Source: Weissella diestrammenae (lineage in GTDB: Bacteria > Bacillota > Bacilli > Lactobacillales > Lactobacillaceae). From it: a DNA stretch of 64,000 bases. Shown here one piece after another: positions 9,533 to 17,222 of this stretch; the stretch's first letter is position 1, and each line of letters begins with the position of its first letter. Both the position numbers and the translations under genes were made by a program. The notes beneath the pieces are model-generated. The model had not been told where the DNA came from and ran no database searches. It was given only the letters and a program-made list of their open reading frames with translations. Where the stretch lies: the NCBI RefSeq assembly GCF_014397255.1, contig NZ_CP060724.1, positions 682,001-746,000 of the forward strand, written 5' to 3'.

Positions 9533-9557
9533 AAAAGTCCGTTTAATCGGACTTTTT
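9533..9557. terminator. Orphan intrinsic terminator between the divergent symporter and xylR genes
   Basis: Stem AAAAGTCCG / CGGACTTTT with a 6-base loop and a T5 run on the plus strand (T4 on the minus). No gene ends here. It sits in the 379-base region between the symporter start (9280) and xylR (9660), which otherwise holds the symporter promoter (left), AT-rich DNA and a probable xylR promoter around 9575-9606. Confidence 0.7.
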
Positions 9558-9613
9558 ATGTTAGTAACCCTTTCCCTCTGTCAATAGATAGGGTTATCAT
9601 CTATAGTGTAGAA

Positions 9614-9640
9614 TTAGTAGCTCGCCACAACTAAGGCGAG
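9614..9640 (+). promoter_or_regulatory. Hairpin and possible XylR site in the xylR leader
   Basis: TTAGT (9614-9618) and ACTAA (9630-9634) make a weak xylO-like palindrome. Overlapping it, CTCGCC (9621-9626) and GGCGAG (9635-9640) form a perfect 6-bp hairpin a few bases before the xylR SD (GAAGGG). Both suggest autoregulation or control of translation; neither is proven. Confidence 0.4.
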
Positions 9641-9659
9641 TAGAAGGGATATCAAATAT

Positions 9660-10871
9660 ATGGTCTCAAAGGTCGATCAAGACTCAATGCGGGAAGCCAA
9701 TCGAAAGTTAATGGTTCAAGCCCTATTCAATGCCCAACAAACTTCACGTGTAGAAATCGCAAACACGATTAACCTTCACAAATCAACCATCACAGCTATT
9801 TATCGTGATATTGAAGATGCCGGCCTCATTGAAGACTTAGGCGAAGGCCCTTCATCAAATGTAGGTGGTCGACGACCACGGTTGATTCGCTTTAACCACA
9901 ATTATGGTTATGTTGTCACTTTTGACCTAGGACATAGTCATCTACGGTATATGGCTGCAAAATTAACTGGTGAAATTATCACGCGTGGTGAAATCACAAT
10001 CACCAATATGTCACTTCCAGAAATCGAACGTGCAGCCCTAGCGTATATTGCACAACTCGGCCAGTTGAATACAGATCATGGTTTGCTGGGGGTTGGAATT
10101 GCCATTCACGGTGTTGTCGAAAACAACCACATTCGATATACACCTTATCTCAAAGAGATTGTTCAATATGATTTAGCCAATGAGTGGCAGTCAAAACTAA
10201 ATGTACCTGTCTTCCTTGAAAACGAAGCCAACTTAGCCGCAATCTATTTGCGTGACTACCAAGACTACGCGGGTGATATGGTGCTCAACAATTTCATCAC
10301 GATTAATATTCATGATGGGATCGGGGCTGGTATTATTCAAAATGGCGAGTTATTCATCGGTGTTCACGGCGAAGCAGGAGAAATTGGTCGAACCGTTATG
10401 TTGAAAAACAACTGGATGCATGAAGGTTTTGTCAATCCCGTCCATTTAGAAGATTTATTTTCTGAAGATGCCTTACTAGCTCGAACAATCAAATTAGCCA
10501 ATTTACCAAGTTTAAGTCGTGAAGAATTTTGTCAGCTCATTGATAATCAGGACCCAATTGCAGTTGCTGTACTTGACGAATGGTTACAAACAATGGCTTC
10601 TGTCTTTTACAACATTGTGCAGCAAACTGCCCCTGAGGCCGTCTTTGTTCATTCCAGAATTCTGGGAAAACGACCGGTATTCTTTAATGTTCTCCGCAGC
10701 TTTTACGACAGTATTACACCTAAAACTGAAATTCCGCTCATTTTTGCTAGTCAAGCGGTTGATCGTGCCACGCTAGCCGGTGGCGTTGCAATGGTTACTC
10801 GAAAATTGCTTGATTTAGAAGGCTTTCGTCTCGTATTCCAAACCGATATAAAAAATGAGTCTAATTCATAG
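9660..10871 (+). CDS. xylR: Xylose repressor, ROK family
   Basis: A 403-residue ROK-family transcriptional repressor. An N-terminal winged helix-turn-helix covers about residues 18-70 (SRVEIANTINLHKSTITAIY, then GGRRPRLIRF). It is followed by the ROK sugar-binding domain with GIGAGIIQNGELFIGVHG and GEAGEIG. In the XylR family, xylose binding releases the repressor from the xyl operators. Its place divergent from the symporter and xylAB fits. Start: ATG 9660 with GAAGGG about 11 bases upstream. Ends at a strong terminator, so monocistronic. Three operator-like sites in the locus (7604, 9391, 9614) are candidate targets. Confidence 0.92.
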   Translation: MVSKVDQDSMREANRKLMVQALFNAQQTSRVEIANTINLHKSTITAIYRDIEDAGLIEDLGEGPSSNVGGRRPRLIRFNHNYGYVVTFDLGHSHLRYMAAKLTGEIITRGEITITNMSLPEIERAALAYIAQLGQLNTDHGLLGVGIAIHGVVENNHIRYTPYLKEIVQYDLANEWQSKLNVPVFLENEANLAAIYLRDYQDYAGDMVLNNFITINIHDGIGAGIIQNGELFIGVHGEAGEIGRTVMLKNNWMHEGFVNPVHLEDLFSEDALLARTIKLANLPSLSREEFCQLIDNQDPIAVAVLDEWLQTMASVFYNIVQQTAPEAVFVHSRILGKRPVFFNVLRSFYDSITPKTEIPLIFASQAVDRATLAGGVAMVTRKLLDLEGFRLVFQTDIKNESNS

Positions 10872-10873
10872 AA

Positions 10874-10914
10874 AATACACATTCATTTTATTCCAAATGA
10901 ATGTGTATTTTTTT
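10874..10914 (+). terminator. Terminator of xylR
   Basis: Perfect 15-bp stem (10874-10888 with 10895-10909), 6-base loop and a T-run. Very strong. Confidence 0.92.
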
Positions 10915-10965
10915 ATATGAATGGGTGTAAAATTGTAATATTAGTGTTTTACATAAGGAGTATCT

Positions 10966-11970
10966 ATGGCAATTCGAAAAAATATGTTACCTGGAATTAT
11001 TGCAACGATTATTTTATCAGTGCTTGCAAAAATTATTACCCCATTCATCTCTTTTTTAGGTGCTGAGGCCATTGCAATGATTGGTGGAATTATTCTTGGG
11101 AACACCCTTCTAAAAGGGCAACGTTGGCACAGCGGCGTCAAATGGGCTGAAAAATACCCCATTGAAATTGGGATTGCCCTTTTGGGCCTGACAACCACTT
11201 TGTCCACCATTCAAGCACTTGGCTTAAATGGTATTGGGTTTATTCTCATTTTAATGACCCTAACGATTGTTTTTGTCACATGGATTGGTCTTCGTTGGTT
11301 CAAAGTGTCACCGGGCGTCGCGATGCTAATGGGTGCCGGTAACGCGGTCTGTGGATCCTCAGCCATTGCTTCGGTTGCGCCAGCGATTGGTGCAACCGAT
11401 GATGAACGACGTACATCGGTTGCGACAGTCTCAATCATGGGGGTTATTTTACTACTAACCTTACCAACGATTGGTCCATTAGTTTTTAATCACGACAATC
11501 TCTTGATTGGTGCCTTAATTGGCGGCACTGTTCAATCAGTCGGTCAAGTCGTTGGAACTGCCTCGCTTGTCAATTCATCAGTTGTCGCTTACGCAACATT
11601 GTTCAAAATGGTTCGTGTCATTCTGTTGTCCGTTGTCGTCATCGCATTGGCTAACTTTGCACATCGAAAAGATGTTATCGCGGCACAATCTGAAATGAAA
11701 CCTGTGCACCAAAAAGTAAAAATTCCCTGGTTTATCATTGCTTTTATTATTTTAATGCTCATTAGTTCATTCATTACGTTACCGCATGTCATCACCATTT
11801 CAGCTAAAGAAACAACTGGTTTCTTTGGAATTGTAAATTTAGCAGGAATTGGACTCAATCTTAAATGGGAGACCATCAAGGCTGCTGGTGGTAAATTGTT
11901 TGCCTTTGGTTTGGTTACGATTGTTTTCCAAATTTTAGTTGCAATCACTTTAATCAAAGTAATCATGTAA
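10966..11970 (+). CDS. YeiH/UPF0324 family membrane protein
   Basis: A 334-residue integral membrane protein with about ten hydrophobic segments. The AMLMGAGNAVCGSSAIASVA stretch near 120-140 is the most conserved part of the UPF0324/YeiH family (called putative sulfate exporters in databases). The true substrate is not established. Start ATG 10966 has AAGGAG 5 bases upstream. It is alone between two terminators, so monocistronic. The terminator contains a parS-type sequence. Confidence 0.85.
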   Translation: MAIRKNMLPGIIATIILSVLAKIITPFISFLGAEAIAMIGGIILGNTLLKGQRWHSGVKWAEKYPIEIGIALLGLTTTLSTIQALGLNGIGFILILMTLTIVFVTWIGLRWFKVSPGVAMLMGAGNAVCGSSAIASVAPAIGATDDERRTSVATVSIMGVILLLTLPTIGPLVFNHDNLLIGALIGGTVQSVGQVVGTASLVNSSVVAYATLFKMVRVILLSVVVIALANFAHRKDVIAAQSEMKPVHQKVKIPWFIIAFIILMLISSFITLPHVITISAKETTGFFGIVNLAGIGLNLKWETIKAAGGKLFAFGLVTIVFQILVAITLIKVIM

Positions 11971-11973
11971 AAG

Positions 11974-12005
11974 AAAAGAAGTTCCACGTGGAACTTCTTT
12001 TCTTT
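11974..12005. terminator. Bidirectional terminator containing a parS core
   Basis: AAAGAAGTTCCACGTGGAAC continues as a near-perfect palindrome to TTCTTT, with A- and T-rich flanks on both sides. It can end both the YeiH gene (plus) and the metQ gene (minus). The centre is GTTCCACGTGGAAC, the ParB-site core, so one sequence may serve two roles. Confidence 0.75.
11980..11995. other. parS-type ParB (Spo0J) binding site 1
   Basis: AGTTCCACGTGGAACT holds the full 14-base parS core GTTCCACGTGGAAC; only the outer T/A pair differs from TGTTCCACGTGAAACA. Sits in a convergent terminator. Confidence 0.6.
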
Positions 12006-12883
12006 TACTTTGTATCACTTGTCGCTTTTTCTGGCTTAGGTGCACCTTTCCAAGCTGCAATTGATGCGCCTTTCTCATTCTTATTAATGTAATCACCGAC
12101 ATTTTTTTGATGATAAGCTTTTACTAATGCTTTAATATACCACTTATTCTTATCCTTCTTTTGCGCTGCGATAATATTAACCCATTGATGCGTTTCTTTA
12201 TTATTCGCAGTCCAAACATAAATGGCTGAATTTGGATCTTTATGTGCTGCTTGCACAAATGTTGCCGAAATAACCGCTGCATCCACTGAATGTAAAGAGG
12301 CAAGCGTTTGATCCGCTGCTAATTCCTTAATTTTAACCTTTGAAGATGATAAAACATCTTTTGCCGTTGGTGACGCCACACCAGACTTTAATTCAACTAG
12401 ACCCGCTGCTTTTAATAAAAACAGAGCACGGGCTTCATTTGTTGGATCATTTGCAACTGCAACGGTTGCACCAGTTGGAATTTCTTTGACTGATTGATAT
12501 TTATCTGAATACAAACGTCCTGGGCCTAAGGTGGTTTCGCCAACGGCAGTTAACGTCGCATGATGTGCTTTATTCCAATTCTTTAAAAACGCATAATGTT
12601 GATACGCATTGGCGTCTAAATTGCCTTCATTCAATGCTTGATTAGGTTGATTGAAGTCTGTAAAAGTCACTAATTTAATTGACAAGTTATCTTTCGCTGC
12701 ATTTTTCTTAACCAATTCCCAAACGCCTTGATCCACTTTCGAAGGCGAATTAATGCCAACTTTGATTGTTTTTTTTGCATGTGTTGCTGCTAAGACTGAT
12801 TGTTTATCCACAAAAGTTAAAGCAGTGCTTGCAATTGTTAAGACGGCCGCTATTTGTATAACTGATTTAATTGAACGTTTCAT
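12005..12883 (-). CDS. MetQ/NlpA-family substrate-binding protein (methionine ABC transport)
   Basis: A 292-residue secreted binding protein. After a signal peptide (basic MKRSIKS, hydrophobic core to about residue 24, probable cleavage near VLAA) the mature part starts TIKVGINSPSKVDQGVWELV, the NlpA/MetQ pattern. Unlike most Gram-positive MetQ proteins it has no lipobox cysteine, so it may be free or held by an uncleaved signal. No metN or metI lies next to it, so it must borrow an ABC complex encoded elsewhere. ATG 12883 is chosen because AAGAGG lies 8-9 bases upstream; the longer GTG frame would contain that SD. A T-box leader with AUG triplets precedes it. Confidence 0.85.
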   Translation of the reverse strand: MKRSIKSVIQIAAVLTIASTALTFVDKQSVLAATHAKKTIKVGINSPSKVDQGVWELVKKNAAKDNLSIKLVTFTDFNQPNQALNEGNLDANAYQHYAFLKNWNKAHHATLTAVGETTLGPGRLYSDKYQSVKEIPTGATVAVANDPTNEARALFLLKAAGLVELKSGVASPTAKDVLSSSKVKIKELAADQTLASLHSVDAAVISATFVQAAHKDPNSAIYVWTANNKETHQWVNIIAAQKKDKNKWYIKALVKAYHQKNVGDYINKNEKGASIAAWKGAPKPEKATSDTK

Positions 12884-12991
12884 TCTAAAATACCTCTTCA
12901 CTTGTAAAAATGCTATCCTCGCGACAAATTAAACGACTACATTAACGAGCCAGACGTCTCTAATCTTCATTAATAATAGTGATTCAAAAAT

Positions 12992-13290
12992 AAAAAAAAC
13001 CGGTATCATCGTGCTTATACGACAATACCGGGACGATTACTCGTGTTACCACCTGGCTTTCGTGACAATTAAGTCACGCTCAAACAGTACGCCTTTTACT
13101 GGATCGATCAACAGTTTAGGAAATACTGATACGCAATAACGGGCGTACCCGATTACAGCTAACAAATGCTCACCGTAATATAGACACTCTAAGACCATTT
13201 TCTTATACCATTGTTCGTCAATTTACACCGGCCATTGACTCTCTATGCAACTTTGATAGAATACTTCATCTCTTCATCGTGTTTGATATA
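12992..13290 (-). ncRNA. T-box riboswitch (probably tRNA-Met) controlling the metQ-type gene
   Basis: About 300 bases of structured leader on the minus strand. Seen: a distal Stem I hairpin GTCAAT / ATTGAC around a GGTG-containing loop, a Stem III hairpin CGTGAC / GTCACG, the T-box element AGGTGGTAACACG (13054-13042), and a long terminator (CCGGTAT... with ...ATACCGG) followed by eight T (12999-12992). AUG triplets in the Stem I 3' strand (AACAATGG, AAAATGG) and the methionine-type binding protein downstream suggest a methionine specifier. The exact specifier loop was not resolved. Uncharged tRNA would favour antitermination. Confidence 0.85.
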
Positions 13291-13293
13291 ACA

Positions 13294-13322
13294 AGCATAC
13301 AGCACTTAAAATTAAAAATCAA
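13294..13322 (-). promoter_or_regulatory. Promoter of the T-box/metQ transcript
   Basis: Minus strand -35 TTGATT (13322-13317), 17-base spacer, -10 TATGCT (13299-13294). Transcription would start just before the T-box structures. Confidence 0.65.
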
Positions 13323-13375
13323 CTTATAATGTGGTATTTTTTATAATTCATTTTTAATTTAAGCGTCATTAAACA

Positions 13376-13404
13376 TTGACTTATTCCTTTAAAATAAGTA
13401 CTAT
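13376..13404 (+). promoter_or_regulatory. Promoter of the amino acid permease at 13440
   Basis: -35 TTGACT, 17-base spacer, -10 TACTAT. It is divergent from the T-box promoter, about 50 bases away. Confidence 0.65.
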
Positions 13405-13439
13405 TATAAACATTATCAAAAGAAAAAAGAGGCCATTCA

Positions 13440-14846
13440 ATGAAGCTATTTCAACGCATTTTCAAGCAAGAATCTCGAGAAGTCTATATGCAATCAGATA
13501 GCCATTTTGCTAAAACGCTGGGCGCTAAAGATTTGTTATCACTTGGCGTCGGTACCGTCATTGGTACAGGTATTTTTATCCTACCTGGCACAGTTGCAGC
13601 AACCCAAGCTGGTCCTGCGATTGTCTTGAGTTTTATCATTGCCGCTATTATTGCCGCCCTAGTTGCCATGGCTTATTCTGAGTTTGCCTCAGTGTTACCA
13701 GTTGCTGGATCAGCTTATTCATTTGGAAATGTCGTTTTCGGCGAAATTATTGGTTGGATACTAGGATGGGCTTTGATTTTAGAGTATTTCCTCGCTGTCG
13801 CGGCGGTCTCAACCGGTTGGGCAGCTTACTTTGCTAATTTCATCTCGCCAATCTTTAAAATCCCAACTGCCCTGTCCGGTCCATTTGATCCGGCACATGG
13901 CACATATATTAACTTATTTGCGGTCCTAATTGTATTACTCATTGCTGCGATGCTTTGGGGCGGCATGCGTGAATCAAAACGTATTCAAAACTTCATGGTG
14001 GCACTCAAAATTATTATTATTATCTTCTTTATCATTGTCGGCCTATTCTTTATTAAGACTAGCAATTACACACCATTTATCCCAGCACGTTTACATGGGG
14101 CATTTGGTTGGCATGGTGTTTTCACTGGGACAACGATGGTCTTCTTTGCCTTTCTTGGCTTTGATAGTCTTGCATTGGCTGCCGCTGAAGTCAAACAACC
14201 TCAACGTAATTTGCCAATTGGAATTATTGGCACGCTCATCATTTCAACAATTCTTTACGCTGGTATGGCATTTGTCATGACTGGCATGGTGAACTATACA
14301 AAGTTAAACGTCGCAGACCCCGCTGCTTTTGTCTTTCAATCAGTAGGTGCACACTGGGCATCATTGATTATTACCCTCGGTGCGCTAATTGGGATGTTTA
14401 CAATGATGTATGCCTCACTATTTGGGTCGTCGCGTCTCCTATATTCAATGGGCCGTGATGGTTTACTGCCAAAAGTTGGTCGCCTAAATCAGAAATCCGA
14501 TCAACCAACCACTGCACTGGTCATCGCGACAATCATCATTGCTATTTTTGCTGGTCTAATTCCATTAAATCAGTTAGTTGAATTAGTCAATTTTGGCACA
14601 ATTTTAGCGTTCTTAGTCATCTCGTTTGGTATCATTCCGCTTCGACGACGTGCGACAACCGATTTACCAAACTCTGGCTTCAAAATGCCTGGTTACCCCA
14701 TTTTACCTATTATTTCTGTTCTCTTCTTACTATTTTTGGTTACACAACTGCAAAATGTCACTCTGATTTTTGGTGGCATCTGGTTCTTAATTGGCTTAGT
14801 AGTCTACTTTGCTTATGGTATCCGCCATTCCAAAATGAGCGATTAA
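13440..14846 (+). CDS. APC-family amino acid permease (cationic amino acid / YfnA-like)
   Basis: A 468-residue, 12-helix amino acid transporter. The TM1 motif GVGTVIGTGIFILPG and the FFAFLGFDSLALAAAEVKQP stretch near 235-255 are typical of the CAT/YfnA branch of the APC superfamily. Substrate unknown. ATG 13440 is preceded by AAGAGG; an in-frame ATG at 13488 (MQSDSH) could also be used but has a poorer SD. It has its own promoter and ends in a terminator, so monocistronic. Confidence 0.87.
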   Translation: MKLFQRIFKQESREVYMQSDSHFAKTLGAKDLLSLGVGTVIGTGIFILPGTVAATQAGPAIVLSFIIAAIIAALVAMAYSEFASVLPVAGSAYSFGNVVFGEIIGWILGWALILEYFLAVAAVSTGWAAYFANFISPIFKIPTALSGPFDPAHGTYINLFAVLIVLLIAAMLWGGMRESKRIQNFMVALKIIIIIFFIIVGLFFIKTSNYTPFIPARLHGAFGWHGVFTGTTMVFFAFLGFDSLALAAAEVKQPQRNLPIGIIGTLIISTILYAGMAFVMTGMVNYTKLNVADPAAFVFQSVGAHWASLIITLGALIGMFTMMYASLFGSSRLLYSMGRDGLLPKVGRLNQKSDQPTTALVIATIIIAIFAGLIPLNQLVELVNFGTILAFLVISFGIIPLRRRATTDLPNSGFKMPGYPILPIISVLFLLFLVTQLQNVTLIFGGIWFLIGLVVYFAYGIRHSKMSD

Positions 14847-14861
14847 TAATACATCAATTCA

Positions 14862-14905
14862 AAAAGAGGCAAGTGTCCCATTCTTTAGGAACTCTTACCT
14901 CTTTT
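14862..14905 (+). terminator. Terminator after the permease gene
   Basis: Imperfect long stem AAAGAGGCAAG / CTTACCTCTTT with an internal mismatch, then a T-run; A-rich on the other side, so possibly bidirectional for the convergent CPBP gene. Confidence 0.65.
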
Positions 14906-14928
14906 ATTTATTGAACAATTAATCCGCG

Positions 14929-15596
14929 CTAGGTTAAATTTACATACCACATCAAAACAATCCCCATTAATGCGCTAGTATTGAATATAAAATAGGTCAT
15001 GATATTATGCCAAATATTATTAGTCCGTAAGTATATCAATGACAAATATAAACCAACAAACATATAAGGAATCGTTGCCACAACTGACCCACCAAAATTA
15101 TTAATGTGAATGAGCCCAAAGAGAATACTCGAGATAGTGACCATCAAAATTAGACGTACTAAGCTACCTTTAAATCGATACATTAAAACATGACGATACA
15201 TAATTTCTCGATTAGCGGAGCTACTAACGCAGAAGCGCTGGTTAAAGTGACTAGCAGAAGATTCTCGATTGGCATATGATCACTCACTGTTACGATTGCA
15301 AGTGGACCAAATTCTCGAACAATAGCCAAAATTAGTACAATAACACCGGCATTGATAAAGGCCAAAATCAAATTAGGCCATAAACGTTGTCTGTATTTTT
15401 GCCAGTGATTTGCTAATAAATCACGAAACAAATAAACAACCAATATGACGAAAATATAATGTGTAACTATCACTAATAGATAATCAGTCAGAGAGTTACG
15501 TTGTCCAACAATAGTTAAAAGCCAACTGATTAAAAAATCTAAGGGTACTATCAATAAAACAATTAAGTTCCGATAACTAACTCTTTTGATGTCCAT
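14929..15596 (-). pseudogene. CPBP-family intramembrane protease (CAAX-like), single-base frameshift
   Basis: Two overlapping frames form one membrane protein. The first (start 15596, SD GGGAGG) reads ...SALVAPLIEKLCIVMF and stops. The second supplies IMYRHVLMYRFKG and ...LFGLIHINNF to the end. The CPBP family needs the EExxxR and FxxxHxxN motifs. One added base near 15204-15209 would restore APLIEEIMYRHVL, giving exactly the EExxxR motif; the second motif is FGLIHINN. With the added base the span is 669 bases (222 residues), a normal length. The break falls inside the catalytic motif, so no active protease can be made unless this is a sequence error. CPBP proteins often act in bacteriocin self-immunity; there is no bacteriocin gene nearby. 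Confidence 0.8.
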
Positions 15597-15685
15597 AAAT
15601 ACCTCCCTGATATTAATACATTACATAAACCATTCAATTCTATTTTATATGTCTATTTCATCAACATATACAGCAAAAATAAATC

Positions 15686-15701
15686 TGTTCCACGTGAAAC
15701 A
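15686..15701. other. parS-type ParB (Spo0J) binding site 2
   Basis: TGTTCCACGTGAAACA, an exact match to the canonical parS sequence, in the intergenic region before dus. Confidence 0.88.
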
Positions 15702-15819
15702 AAACGATTGCCTTAATTTATTCCTGGCTATTGTAAAAAGTAAGAAAAATTCGTACAATGAATAGCGTTAGATTTTACTAGTTGAATATAAAATTTAAAG
15801 ACGAAAGGAACCTTTAATA

Positions 15820-16857
15820 ATGACCAAAGCTAAATCAGAGTATTGGCAAAACATTGTTGATCGTGCAAATAGTCATACTGGCAAGCAAGTGCCTTTCTTT
15901 ACACTTGCGCCCATGGAAGCAGTCACTGATACCGTATTTCGACGAGTTGTTGACTACGCTGCTGCACCCGATGCCTACTATACGGAATTCGTTAATGCAC
16001 GCAGTATTGCTCATCCCAAAGCAAAATTTTCTGTTCAAGGTCGCTTAGCAGTGGTCGAACATGAAAAACTACCGATTGCACAAATTTGGGGGAATCGGCC
16101 TGAAGATTTCGTGACCGCCATTGAGGAGCTAAAAAAAGATGGTTATCAGGCGATTGATATTAATATGGGTTGTCCTGATGGTACAGTCATTAAAAATGCC
16201 GGTGGATCTGATTTAATCAGACATCCACATGATGCAGCCGCAATTATTCAAGCTGCAAAGACCATTGGCCTTCCTGTATCAGTTAAGACTCGAATTGGTT
16301 TCAATGAACTCGAAACATACAAACGGTGGTTACCATTTTTGTTGCAACAAGATATCCAAGTATTAACTGTTCATCTCCGAACACGAAAAGAACAGTCAAA
16401 AGTTCCTGCACACTATGAGCTAATTGATGATATTCTTGCCATGCGTGATACGATTTCACCACAAACCCTAATTCAATTCAATGGTGATATCAAAGACCGT
16501 CAAGCTGGGCTCGCGCTCGCAGAATCACATCCCGGAATCGATGGCATTATGATTGGGCGTGGCATTTTTGAAAATCCATGGGCATTTGAATTAAATCCTC
16601 AACCACACTCACTGGATGAAGCACTCGAATTATTGAATTTACAACTTGATTTACACGATGAAGTGACTAACTTATATGGTCCTCGTCATTTTCAAAAATT
16701 AAAGCGTTTCTTCAAGATTTATGTCCGTTCTTTTTCATATGCCTCAGACCTGCGTCTTGCACTAATGGAAACACAATCAACGACTGACGTTCGAAAAGTT
16801 TTGGCTGAGTTTGATGCCCAATGGCAGGCACATAAGGTACAACAAGCAGCTAATTAG
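15820..16857 (+). CDS. dus: tRNA-dihydrouridine synthase
   Basis: A 345-residue FMN-dependent reductase that makes dihydrouridine in tRNA D-loops using NADPH. TIM-barrel features: LAPMEAVTDTVFR near the N-terminus (substrate/FMN), DINMGCPDG with catalytic Cys118, VKTRIGF (FMN), and the C-terminal IGRGIFENPWAF phosphate-binding stretch. Which Dus subtype it is cannot be told. AAAGGA lies about 13 bases before ATG 15820. A parS site and a possible -10 TACAAT lie upstream. Ends at a strong terminator. Confidence 0.9.
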   Translation: MTKAKSEYWQNIVDRANSHTGKQVPFFTLAPMEAVTDTVFRRVVDYAAAPDAYYTEFVNARSIAHPKAKFSVQGRLAVVEHEKLPIAQIWGNRPEDFVTAIEELKKDGYQAIDINMGCPDGTVIKNAGGSDLIRHPHDAAAIIQAAKTIGLPVSVKTRIGFNELETYKRWLPFLLQQDIQVLTVHLRTRKEQSKVPAHYELIDDILAMRDTISPQTLIQFNGDIKDRQAGLALAESHPGIDGIMIGRGIFENPWAFELNPQPHSLDEALELLNLQLDLHDEVTNLYGPRHFQKLKRFFKIYVRSFSYASDLRLALMETQSTTDVRKVLAEFDAQWQAHKVQQAAN

Positions 16858-16950
16858 TCAATTAACTGATATTTACGGGACTGATAGATTCACGGTACAT
16901 CGATTCTAAATCTATTCATCAGCCACTACCTTAAACAATTTAATTTTAAA

Positions 16951-16985
16951 AGCCGTATCATTTAATTGATACGGCTTTTTTATTT
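16951..16985 (+). terminator. Terminator of dus
   Basis: Perfect 9-bp stem GCCGTATCA / TGATACGGC, 6-base loop, then a T-run. Confidence 0.88.
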
Positions 16986-17212
16986 TATTTTTTTGATGAT
17001 CTTCGCCATTCCTCCTGATTTTGCATCAGATAAGAATAAAAACTCGCCACCACTGAGATTAAATCTGGCAGAACAAGTAGCAAAAAAACAACTAATCTCA
17101 AAAAGGGCGTTGTCGGATGGATATACCAAACAAAAAAATAATCCAGTGCAATCGTAAACACCAAAGACCCCGGTGTTGCACGTACAAACCCATCAATAAA
17201 TATTTTCTTCAT
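16985..17212 (-). CDS. Small membrane protein of unknown function
   Basis: 75 residues with two hydrophobic segments (about 15-30 and 38-62) and a charged C-terminal tail QNQEEWRRSSKK. I do not recognise a family. It looks real: ATG 17212 has AAAGGAG 5 bases upstream, and it begins 10 bases after the stop of the esterase gene in the same direction, so the two are probably one operon. A plus-strand frame overlapping it is not preferred because it lacks an SD. Confidence 0.6.
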   Translation of the reverse strand: MKKIFIDGFVRATPGSLVFTIALDYFFVWYIHPTTPFLRLVVFLLLVLPDLISVVASFYSYLMQNQEEWRRSSKK

Positions 17213-17222
17213 GTTGACTCCT

